Positions 32,425 to 42,317 of a stretch of DNA of 64,000 nucleotides are shown in pieces; the first letter of the stretch is position 1; the number at the start of each line of letters is the position of its first letter. A program made the position numbers and the translations under genes. This DNA is from Juglans regia (taxonomy: Eukaryota > Streptophyta > Magnoliopsida > Fagales > Juglandaceae), in assembly GCF_001411555.2 (NCBI RefSeq), contig NC_049910.1, positions 30,537,150 through 30,601,149 on the forward strand. Direction: 5' to 3'. The notes below the pieces were generated by a model. It was not told the DNA's origin. It made no database searches and saw nothing but the letters and a program-made list of their open reading frames with translations.

Positions 32425-33270
32425 TTGAATGGTCAGAGATATTTTATCTCATTTATTGATGGCTATTCACAATTTATGTCTCTTTACCTCATTTTTGATA
32501 AATCAGAACCACTAGATGCTTTCAAAATCTATAAAAAGGAAGTAGAGAGGCAATTAGAAAAGAAAATAAAGATCGTAAGATCTGACAAGGGTGGAGAATA
32601 TTATAGAAGATATATAGAGTCAGGGCAACGACCGGGTCCATTTGCAAATTTTCTCAAGAAAGAAGGCATTATTGCTCAATATACAATGCCATGTTCACCT
32701 CACCAAAATGGTGTTACTGAAAGGCAAAACCGCACCCTTATAAATATGGTAAGAAGTATGCTCAGTAATTGTAATCTTGCTTTATCTTTGTGGAGTGAGG
32801 CCTTAAAAACTGCAATGTATATCTTAAATAGGGTTCCATCTAAGGTTGTTTCCAAAACACCATTTGAATTATGGAAAGGATGGAAACCTAGTTTAAGGCA
32901 TATGTGCATATGGGGTTGTCAAGTTGAAGTTAGGGTCTATAATCCACAACTAAAGAAATTGGATCCAAGGAAAGTTAGTGGTTATTTCATTGGCTATGCA
33001 GAAAATTCTAAGGGCTACAACTTTTATTGTCCCTCACATACACCCATAATTGTGGAAGCCAGAAATGCAGAATTTATTGAGGATTTTCGAATAAGTGGGA
33101 GTAATATTCCTCGAAAGATAGGGTGGGAGGAAACACGGAATTTAGATATTACATCCATGAATGAAAATGAAATGATTGTCATTCAAGGAAATAATTTGAT
33201 ACCCTCGAAACTCAATCAATTCAAGAACCACTACCACCTCATGAGGAACATACCAACTTTGACTCTATAG
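32425..33270 (+). pseudogene. copia integrase, core and C-terminal part
   Basis: This open frame of 281 codons covers the retroviral-type integrase core. Catalytic candidates are Asp12 (FIDGYS), Asp54 (VRSDKGGEY) and Glu99 (NGVTERQNRT), so the DDE triad is intact here, unlike the left copy at 1-566. The copia-specific stretch LNRVPSKVVSKTPFELWKG and WGCQVEV follow. The zinc-binding N terminus is upstream and damaged. A frameshift near 33,210-33,270 separates it from the RT frame. It would insert retrotransposon cDNA; expression is not expected given the lesions. Confidence 0.9.
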
Positions 33271-33287
33271 TTCAACATCTACATAAT

Positions 33288-34259
33288 ATGGATGAAACTG
33301 TAGAATTAAAAAGATCCTCTAGAATAAGGAAGCCTGCTATCTCTGATGATTACTATGTGTACCTACTAGAGTCCAACTTTGATGTGGGACCTAAAGATGA
33401 TCCCATCTCATTTTCACATGCCATGAGTGGAGAAAATTCAAAATTTTGGCATGATGCTATGATAGAAGAAATGGAATCCATTGCTAAAAATCAAGTTTGG
33501 GAGATTGTCGAGTTACCTAAAGGAGTTAAGGCCATTGGCTGTAAATGGGTTTATAAAACCAAGAGAGACTCAAATGGTAATATTGATAGATATAAAGTCA
33601 GACTTGTTGCTAAAGGATTTACACAAAGAGAAGGTATTGACTACCACGATACTTTCTCTCCAGTTTCTAAAAAGGATTCTTTTAGAGTGATCATGACATT
33701 AGTAGCTCACTTTGATTTAGAGCTACATCAAATGGATGTGAAAACAGCTTTTCTGAATAGGACACTTGAAGAAGAGGTATATATGAAGCAACCTGAAGGG
33801 TTTCATTCTGATAAAGGTGATCATTTAGTTTGCAAGTTAAAGAAATCAATTTATGAACTACAACAAGCATCACATCAATGGTATTTGAAATTTCACGATG
33901 CTATTACTTCATTTGGTTTTATAAGGAACATCGTGAATAATTGCATATACCATAAATTTAATAGGAGTAAGTTTATTTTCTTAGTCCTATATGTTGATGA
34001 TATTTTGCTTGCAACTAATGATTTGGGTCTACTACATGACACCAAAAAATTTCTATTCCAAAGCTTTGAAATGTTGGATTTAGGTGAATCCTCTTATGTT
34101 TTGGGCATACAGATTCACAGAGATAGGTCTAAAAGAACTTTAGGACTTTCTCATAAAGCCTACATTGAAAAGTTGTTGGAAAAAATTAAAATGAATAAAT
34201 GTACACCCAATGCAGCACCCATATTAAAGCGTGATAAATTCAGTTTAAATCATGTCTGA
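33288..34259 (+). pseudogene. copia reverse transcriptase
   Basis: This open frame of 323 codons covers the RT. Hallmarks in order: EEMESIAKNQVWEIVELP, GCKWVYKTKRDSNG, RYKVRLVAKGFTQREG, the HQMDVKTAFLN motif (motif A Asp), MKQPEGF, LKKSIYELQQA (the usual YGLKQA is altered) and LYVDDILLA (YVDD, catalytic Asp pair). It ends near SYVLGIQIHRDRS and SHKAYIEKLLEK. The frame is lost before RNase H at 34,257. Confidence 0.9.
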
Positions 34260-34267
34260 AAAATGCT

Positions 34268-34740
34268 TTGAAAAATAAAGAAGTTGAAAACATTCCATAT
34301 GCATCTGCTATTGGTAGTTTAATGCATGCACATTTTTGTATAAGACTTGATATTGCATATTCTGTGGGAATGTTGGGAAGATACCAAAGCAATCCTGAAA
34401 TAGAACATTGGAAAACAGAGTTTATAGCATGCTTTGAAGCACTTCACAAGCAAAATGGTTGATGAGTTTTATCACAGGGCTTCAAGTTATGGATTTAATA
34501 TCTAAGCCCCTAAGAATTTACTGTGATAATTTGGTAGCAATTTTCTTTTCTAAGAATAACAAGAGTCAGAGCAAAAGTAAACATATTGACATAAAGTGTT
34601 GTCAAAGAGAGAGAGAGTCAAGGAACAAAAAGTCTCAATAGAGCATACAAGTACATCCTTTATGATTACAGATCCCATGACAAAAGGGCTTTCCATAAAA
34701 ATGTTTTTGAAACATGTACAGAGCATGGGGTTAATGAGCT
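34268..34740 (+). pseudogene. copia RNase H remnant
   Basis: Two frames: 34,268-34,462 (YASAIGSLMHA, RLDIAYSVGMLGRYQSNP) and 34,459-34,641 (KPLRIYCDNLVAIFFSKNN, KSKHIDIK), then a decayed end with DPMTKGLS before the polypurine tract. The stretch between EHW and TEFIACFEA is much shorter than in the family, so part of the RNase H domain including an acidic residue is deleted. Confidence 0.8.
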
Positions 34741-35082
34741 CATTTTATGTTTGATTTGTTCATTGTATACAATACTTGTTGTTGTCAAGAATAATATTTT
34801 TATTTGTGCACAAAGTATTTGCTCCTAATGTATGATGTATAGACCGAGAATGACTTATAGGAAATTATTCATAAAGAAATATATCGCATATGGAAATTTA
34901 TTTAGAGAGACTAATACAGTGTAATACATAGAAGGAAATGTTAATATAATAACATAACCGCCATGGTTCATGTATTATATCTTTCTTCCAAAGGTTGTGG
35001 TTTGAGTAGTTTTATTTGGCCATATTATGTTTTGGTTACTCAGATGATTTTAAATGACTGTCATGTAAGCCAAGTGAGAGAA
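34741..35082 (+). other. copia 3' untranslated region and polypurine tract
   Basis: Non-coding AT-rich sequence. It ends in AAGTGAGAGAA (35,072-35,082), the position and form of the plant copia polypurine tract, immediately before the 3' LTR. Confidence 0.75.
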
Positions 35083-35236
35083 TGAAAGAACACGTCTCCC
35101 TGTGGGAGACTTAAAGGTGGCATAAGTGCCACACCCTTTTAAATATTATAAATATTTATTTTAATAGTTTTATGTTTATATAAAAAAAACTATGGAAAAT
35201 TAAAAATAAAGATACTACTCATTAAAAACCAACAAC
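35083..35236 (+). repeat. copia 3' LTR, truncated
   Basis: TGAAAGAACACGTCTCCC and the following 150 bp match the 5' LTR start. The match stops at about 35,236. A 20-bp filler with AAATGCCACAAAA, also found at 35,306, joins it to element B. Confidence 0.85.
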
Positions 35237-35256
35237 TTGAAATGCCACAAAATGCC

Positions 35257-37835
35257 ACATAGATCTCATTGTTTCTGATCAACTAATCCAATATAAGTAA
35301 TCTAAAAATGCCACAAAACTTCAAAAATAAACATCATCCTTCCGATAATCATAGAAACCTTCTAAGCTTAATCCACCATGCTTAAATCATCTCACCCATA
35401 CTCCTAGTCTTGATCATCACCTGAAATATTCAAATTATATGAAAAATATTGTGGAGATAAGGGGTGAGTTATCAATAACTCAGTAAGTAGAGAACATATA
35501 CTAGTATATAAACATAAGCCTTTTCACAGAGTTCAGAATGGATATCGCAACATTTCAGTTTCAATATGGAGATCGCAAAAACGTGTTACAAAAAATCAGA
35601 GCGACATTTCAAACAGATCATATTCAAAGACCCCTTAGCAAAACATATCTGAACATCTTCATCTTATCATGTCATCATATCATATCATATCACCATAACA
35701 TATCATATACCATGTTTAACCCCCGTAATAAGGTGGTCTTATACTCAGTGGCCAAATCAGGTAGTATCATAATGTTTTCCTTATTCATTCTCAAAGCCCA
35801 AGTATGAACACATAAAAGAACATGCAGAAAAACCACTTTATTTTCAAAGTGGATGCACTCATATCATAGATGTTGGTACCAACCATATAACAAATTAGAG
35901 AGATCTTATTAGAACTAGAAACAGGATCATAAACTTATGTCAAAGATTTTTCAGATGTCATATCATATCAAATTGAAACCAAAAAATTTTCTTATCTTTT
36001 TCACATAAGCGAAACGGATTTAGAGCATCTTCATATAACATGTACAAATTTCACAAACTTCATATTCGCTCTTTTGCACATTTCAGAAACGTGTCAAAAT
36101 ATTTCTCATGTCTACACTAGTCATGTCATAAAACACTTTCTCTTTTATAAAGATTTCATGAGTAATGCAGAACACATAACTGAGGTTATTTTCACATTTC
36201 TTTTCAATACATATCGTGCACATTTTTCATAAAATCAACATTAGTTCATTTTTTTATGCAAAGTCTAGTATAAGAACCCCACTTACCTGTATTTTTTAAC
36301 TTTTCTAAATTCTCTCACAATTGTGCTAAATGAATATCACCGTTACCTATAAAATAGTTGCATGACTTGTGTGAATTTCCAATTGTAAATATATTTCATA
36401 ATTAAAGCCAAAGAAAGAAAGAATCTATTTTCCTTTAACATCTAAAATCCTCGAACACTGAAATACCATTACTCCAAATACTTTGATTTTCACATAATTT
36501 TCTCCAAACAATTACACGATTAAATCCTAAGATCATATTACTCATAAATTGGTCTTAGAATATTATCATGCAAACACATGATCTTGATACCAAACTATAC
36601 ATATTAAATTCATGATATCCACCCATGGCCTGTAAACCTCTGAGCCCATAACCCAAAACAAAATAGCATACTAATTTCTAGAAATAATTAAACCCAAGAC
36701 TGCCTAAAAAAATCAACTTCCTCATAAAATTGGGCTCACTAGAAACTCACAAAATCAAGCCCAGAGCACATGAACTTTCAAACCCATCAGACCCTAATAG
36801 TCATATATGGCTTTGAGGTAATTACACACACTTGCATTATTGCTAAGTGTCCTCATCTAAAAGCCAACATATGAGAGAAAAAGATTATGCAACAGATGCT
36901 CACCTAGCTGAAACCAGGCACTAAGCAAAGGAAATCCAACGGCTAGCAGAGATGAAATCATGGCGGCCTCCTCCATGGCACATGGTGGAGTTTGGAGGGA
37001 TAGAAAGAGAGAGTGGTGGCTTAAGCACCACGATGGAGGAGCTGCTCTGTTTTTGGCAAGGGAAAACATAGGCCCCTTGGCGTGCGATGGTGGCTTGGGT
37101 TTCACAGTGCAAGGTGGCGGCAATGTGGAGCTCTCGATGCGAAGTGGTGGCTAGAATAGAGGGAACGTGGGAAAGGCTTGCTTGGTGGTGGTGCATGCGC
37201 TAGAAGACTGTGGGTGTGAGAGGCATGAGGTGGTGTTCCTTTGCTTGGGTACTGATGGCGAAGCTACGACACAGCAGCAGCATGTGGTTGCATGGTTTTC
37301 TGCGTGTAGGAGTTCTGGTTGTGGTGATGTGGGGAAGAAATGTGCAAACTGAAGGAGCGGTGGTCGTGAAGTGCTTGTTGTTGGTTTCCAACGTGGTTTG
37401 TTGATTGGGTGTTGAACGATGGGTGGCCTACGACTGAGCGGTAATTGGCCTCATGTCTGTTCTCCGAGTCTGCTATGATCATGGCTGAGATGGATCTGTT
37501 CTGAGTTGCACAAAATAGAGGCTTTCAGTTGGTCTATTCCAATGAGGGTGGTGCTGTCGTAGGGTGGTTTCCGCGATCTGCTGTGTGTGGGATGACTGCT
37601 AGTGTGGACTAGAGGGTTGTTGGTGCATGCAAGGGTAGCGATGTGGGTGAAGGCTTGCGGGTTGGTGTTAAGCGATGCTGGCGTAGAGTGGGTCTACGAT
37701 GGTGTAAGGCAGAGGCAGTGGGCCCGGCGGCTTCCGTCGTGCAAAAGCAGGGTGGTTCTCGTGGCTGCCGGTTGAGGAGAGTAGACAAGGAGGTGAAAAT
37801 AAAATTGAGAGAGAGACCAAGAGGAAGAAATAGAG

Positions 37836-37872
<37 letters not shown>

Positions 37873-38157
37873 TGAGAGAGAGAGAGCGTATGTTGAGAAG
37901 ATAATTTGAGGGTGAAGGAAAGAAAATTAAATTGAAGGGGCATGGGTAAAAAGAGGGATTCATGGAAGAAGAAATGGGGGAGCAACTAACGTGAGGAGAA
38001 GATTTCAGGGGGAAAACAAACTGTTGGGATGGAGCATGGGTTCGGGGAAGTAGAAATTGAAAGGAGAAGGAGTCTTTACCGAAAAAGACATCATGTGGGT
38101 CTTCTGGGATGAGCTATTCCTGAGCTTGGGTTGTGGGCTTGGGCTCTGGGTATTACA
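35257..38157 (-). mobile_element. solo-LTR-like element B, start deleted
   Basis: About 93% identical to element A from its position 1,550 to its end (GGGTATTACA at 38,157, followed by AAAAG). The first 95 or so bp are lost at the junction with the copia LTR. The splice-donor-like motif is at 36,281-36,290 on the minus strand (CAGGTAAGT). The GA microsatellite is interrupted. No gene is seen; the frames around 36,857-37,909 mirror those in element A and drift between copies. Confidence 0.8.
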
Positions 38158-38162
38158 AAAAG

Positions 38163-38829
38163 CATCTCTGTTGTTGCATTATTCTCTCCATTTCTGACTG
38201 GCTCGTTGCACAGCAGCAAAACCTTCAGAACTGCTTTGATGGATGGCAAGGTAGAAGGCTATGTGCCGGTACAATAGAGTCAAGTCTGAAATCATGACAC
38301 ATTTCATTTAAGTGATAGGGCTCCTTGACCTCTTCATCCAAGGCATCACCTATAGGTTTTCCATCTTGAATGTGTCGCAATGCCCATTTGTCTAAGGATG
38401 TGTATTCATCAACATCATTGACTTTCCCCTTGGTTGTCAGTTCTACAAGGATAATCCAAAAATTGCATACATTGTACTTCTCATTAATTTTGGTTGTCCG
38501 AGCATACTCTGTATTTCAATTCAACAACACAAAGCTAAGCCAAACTTCTGGTGATGGAAAAAGAGGAAAACATCATCAATAAAAGGAAACTTGAAAATTT
38601 ATATAGTTATACACCTGTAGCTATGTAGCCCAAAGAGCCAGCCACTACTAACATTGTAGCAAGTTCTCCCTCCTTGACCAACATCTTTGCTAGACCAAAA
38701 TCAGCTATTCGTGCGTTGAAATCGAGATCTAAAAGGATGTTGCTTGAATTCACATTCCTCGATGAACAATGGGTAGTGAGCAATCATGATACAAATAGGA
38801 GAGCCCCTGGGCAGCTCCAACTTCACATC
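38163..38829 (-). pseudogene. receptor-kinase tail fragment U2a
   Basis: Right-duplicon partner of U1a (4,464-5,127). The second exon is degraded, followed by an intron and the end of the first exon with a DFGLAK region around 38,690. An extra two bases break the catalytic-loop frame near 38,757. The 3' tip present at 1,377-1,450 in the left copy is missing because the far side of element B was deleted. Confidence 0.85.
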
Positions 38830-39524
38830 TCTTGAACAATGTTGAGCATCCTCATTTGGTTTTGAATTCCATAGGAAGGGAAAAGCATCTTAGTTTCCTC
38901 ATTCTTCTCTCCATTTCTGACTAGTTGGATGCACTAGAGCAAAACCTTTAGAACCTCTTTCCTGGATAGCATGGTAAAAGGCAGTGTGCCAGTACAATAG
39001 AGTCCAAGTCTGAAAACATGACACATTTCATTCAAGTGACAGGGCTCCTTGACCTCCCCATCCAAGGCATCACCTATAGGTTTTCCATCTTGAATGTGTC
39101 GCAATGCCCATTCGGCTAGGGATGTGTGTTCATCACCATCATTGGCTTTCCTTTCAGTTGTAAGTTCCAGAAGGATAACCCCGAAGTTGTAAACATCGAT
39201 GTTTACATCAACTCTTGTGGTGCGAGCATACTCTACATTTCAATTAAATAACACAAGCTAAGCCAAACTTCTGGTGATGGAAAAAGGGGAAACATTATCA
39301 ATAAAAGGAAACTTGGAAATTTATATTGTCCCACACCTGAAGCTATGTAGCCAAAAGAGAAAGCCACGGTTGACATTGTAGCCAGTTCTTCCTCCTTGAT
39401 CAACATCTTTGCTAGACCCAAAATTAGCTATTTGTGCATTGAAATTGAGATCTAAAAGGATGTTGCTTGACTTCACATCTCTATGAACAAGGGGTAGTGA
39501 TCTAGTGCATACATGAGAGCCCCT
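38830..39524 (-). pseudogene. receptor-kinase tail fragment U2b
   Basis: Right-duplicon partner of U1b. Second exon at about 39,240-38,835 with the GDEHTSLAEWALRHIQDGKP region, intron, then the end of the first exon (GLAKMLIKEEELATMS). It stops at 39,524, where hAT sequence starts, the same junction as 5,827/5,828. Confidence 0.85.
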
Positions 39525-41209
39525 GAAAAATTATTGGTTCAACCAAATATTGGGCGATGAGAGGAGTGAAGAATTTGTTGCACTCCTCAAGAGAGATATG
39601 GAATATTTGTATGAACAATATGTTACATTTGGTGGTGGGTGCATAACTGGGTCTAAGTCAACTCCTCGTAGTGAAGGTAGTGCATCAATGGGGAGTAATA
39701 GTACCTGTACAATTGATCCCTTGGCCTTTTTGAAAATCTTTCATAAAGAGCGAAAATCAGCATCCTTGATGGATTGTAAGTCGGAGATAGGATAGTATTT
39801 ATTGTAGGATGTTGAGGTTCCTACAGAGAGTTTCGACATTTTAATTTGGTGGAAGGTCAACTCTACCAAATATCGGGTTCTTGCTCTAATGGCGAGGGAT
39901 ATCTTGGTCATTTTGATCACCACCATAGCATTTGAGTTTACATTTAGCACAGGAGGCTATGTCCTGCATCTGTTTAGGGGTTCTTTGGCTCCTAGAACTG
40001 TAGAGGCTCTTGTGCGCGCGCAAAACTGGTTGAAGTCCACTCTTATATGCTTGAGTCAAAATTATTCGGATACCATTGATGATGCAAAGAACTATAAGTT
40101 AGACTTAGGTAAAGTATTTAGAGATTTTTTTAGTTGTTATATATGTTGATTTTGACATTTTGTGATACCAACCTCCTATACTTTAACATCTTAATGTAGA
40201 ATTAGCCAGTATGGCGAGCTTACTTCGTGAAGATGATTGAGGCTTGAGTTACTTACTTGGCAATAGCTCTATGATTGAGGTTGTGTTGTTCTTAACCTAT
40301 TGTTTTGTTATATATTGCTCATGTTGGATTTGTTGTTGCTAGTTGTGCTGCACTATTATTATTGGCTTTAGACCAAAGGACTAAAGGTCCAAAGGACACA
40401 TGAGACCTCAAACAAGTTAGATAGGTTTAGTTTTTTCAAATAGAAAATTGCATGAAGCTTCTGGCCAGCTAGTATACATGAGCTTTTGATTTTCCTATAT
40501 TGATATATTATGTAAGTCCAAAAATATTTTTCTAACTAAAATCTTTTCATATTTTTTTTTCAGACACAACTTGGAAGTTGGAATGGCACTGTGGAACTTG
40601 GAACATTTAAAGTATTTTAGTTCATTTGTTGCCTTGTTGGGCAATTATATTTGTTGTTGGAAACATTTAATTTTGTTGGCACTTAGAAAATGTTGGGTTT
40701 CTTTTTTTGTCAGAATTGGAACTTAGAAAATGGCAGTTGTAGTCATTGTAAGAAAAAATTATTATGATTGATGTGGATGATGGGTGCGGTCTTGTGGATG
40801 ATTTTGGATGTAGTTGATGGATGATGGGTGTGGATGTTTATTGTAGTGATTAGTTGGATGTGGATGATGGATGATGACAGTGGATGTTTATTGTAGTTAT
40901 TAGTCCTTTTTAATTTTTTTTAATTTTTTGAAGCATGTTAGTATGTTACTTGTTTTTATTTTTTTATGTTTTTAGTAAAATTGAAGCAAAAGTGAATTAT
41001 TTACTTTGGATTGTAATTTTTGAAAAAGCTCACACAAAAATTTATTTTTAAAAAAGTGTGCCAAATATGAAGTTGAAAACAGTATATAAAAAAAAAGCCG
41101 AAATCCAACCCCCCTCCGACAATTCGGAGTCGGAGTCGAAGCGGAGTATGAACATCTCAAAGTCGGAGGAAGGGCATATAGACTCCGACTTGGTTGATGC
41201 TCAGCCCTA
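39525..41209 (+). mobile_element. 5'-truncated hAT transposon, right copy
   Basis: Partner of 5,828-7,516. It includes the transposase dimerisation region (39,810-40,100: ILIWWKVNSTKYRVLALMAR, FSTGGYVLHLFRGSLAP), an intron and the final exon ELASMASLLREDD, then the AT-rich 3' region and terminal TGCTCAGCCCTA (41,198-41,209). In-frame stops at about 39,795-39,815 break the transposase. The N-terminal part (39,550-39,795) is better preserved here than on the left. Confidence 0.85.
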
Positions 41210-41221
41210 AACCATAGAGGA

Positions 41222-42317
41222 TCTAGTCTTTTATTTCTCTTGAACAATGCTCAACATCCTCATTTGGCTTTGAATTCCTTAGGAAGGGAAAAACATCTCA
41301 GTTGCCGCATTCTTCTCTCCATTTCTGACTGGCTGGCTGCATTGGAACAAAACCTTGAGAACCCTTTTCATGGATGGTCTGGTAGAAGGCTGTGTGCTAG
41401 TACATTAGAGTCCAAGTCTAAAAACATGACACATTTCATTCAAGTGACAAGGTTCCTTGACCTCCTCATCCAAGGCATCAACTATTGGTTTTCCATCTTG
41501 AATGTGTCGCAATGCCCATTCGGCTAAGGATGTATGTTCATCACCATCATTGGCTTTCCTTGCGGTTGTTAGTTCAGAAGGATAACCCCGAAGATGTAAA
41601 CATCGATCTTCTCATTAATTCTTGTCGTGCGAGCATACTCTGCATTTCAATTCAGCAACACAAATTTAGCCAAACTTCTACTGATGGAAAAAAAGGAAAA
41701 CATAATCAATAAAAGGAAACTTGGAAATCTATATTGTCACACACCTGGAGCTATGTAGCCAAAAGAGCCAGCCACAGCTGACATTGTAGCCGGTTCTCCC
41801 TCCTTGACCAACTTCTTTGCTAGACCAAAATCAGCTATTTCTGCATTGATGTTGCTTGACTTCACATCTCGTTGAACAGTGGGTAGTGAGTAGTCATGGT
41901 GCATATAGGAGAGCCCCTGGGCAGCTCCAACTGCTATATGCAACCTCTTAGGTCAATCCAAGACAACATGACTGACTGAACTTGAAAAGGTTGTTGCTCT
42001 ACTCTTCCTATGCAGCCAGCGATCCATGCTACGGTTACCCAAATACGTGTAGACAAGAATTTTTGAATTATCATTGGAGATACAGCAGAGCAACTTCATT
42101 ATGTTGGCATGTCGAATTGAACTAAGTATTTTGACTTCTGCCAGAAATTTTTTTTCAAACTTTTATTCTAGCTTTATGTTATTCCAAATCTTCTTCACAC
42201 AACAATATCACCTAAATGATAAATAACAACACGATATACTTGACCTGATCCACCTGAGCCAATCACATTATTTTCTGTCAATCCTAACAAAATGTCTGAT
42301 TCTGTGAAATTCAGCTT
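41222..42317 (-). pseudogene. kinase half of the LRR receptor-kinase gene, broken
   Basis: Minus strand, continuing directly from the LRR ORF. Read through the TAG at 42,318-42,320, it shows [14 protein letters not shown] (glycine-rich loop), then a frameshift at the invariant-Lys strand, a TAA near 42,160, FLAEVKILSSIRHANIMKLL, VYTYLGNRSMDRWLH, a TGG-to-TGA change near 41,960, and VQRDVKSSN (HRD changed to QRD). A further 18-bp loss follows before ADFGLAK, then [13 protein letters not shown] intron is at 41,640-41,744. The second exon has a one-base deletion early (YIFGVILLN then stop) and the decayed C terminus down to 41,222. At least five independent lesions mean the kinase cannot be made. 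Confidence 0.9.

Larger units (their letters stand above)
25989..35236 (+). mobile_element. Ty1/copia retrotransposon with nested hAT insertions and truncated 3' LTR
   Basis: In order: 5' LTR (25,989-26,409), primer site (26,414-26,426), long leader with a hAT insertion (27,607-28,544), gag (28,842 onward), a second hAT (29,689-31,761), protease, integrase, reverse transcriptase, RNase H, polypurine tract and a 3' LTR cut at about 35,236. The domain order PR-INT-RT-RH is diagnostic of copia. Many stops, frameshifts and a deletion in RNase H make it inactive. It inserted in a hexokinase fragment on the left; the right flank is lost. Confidence 0.9.
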
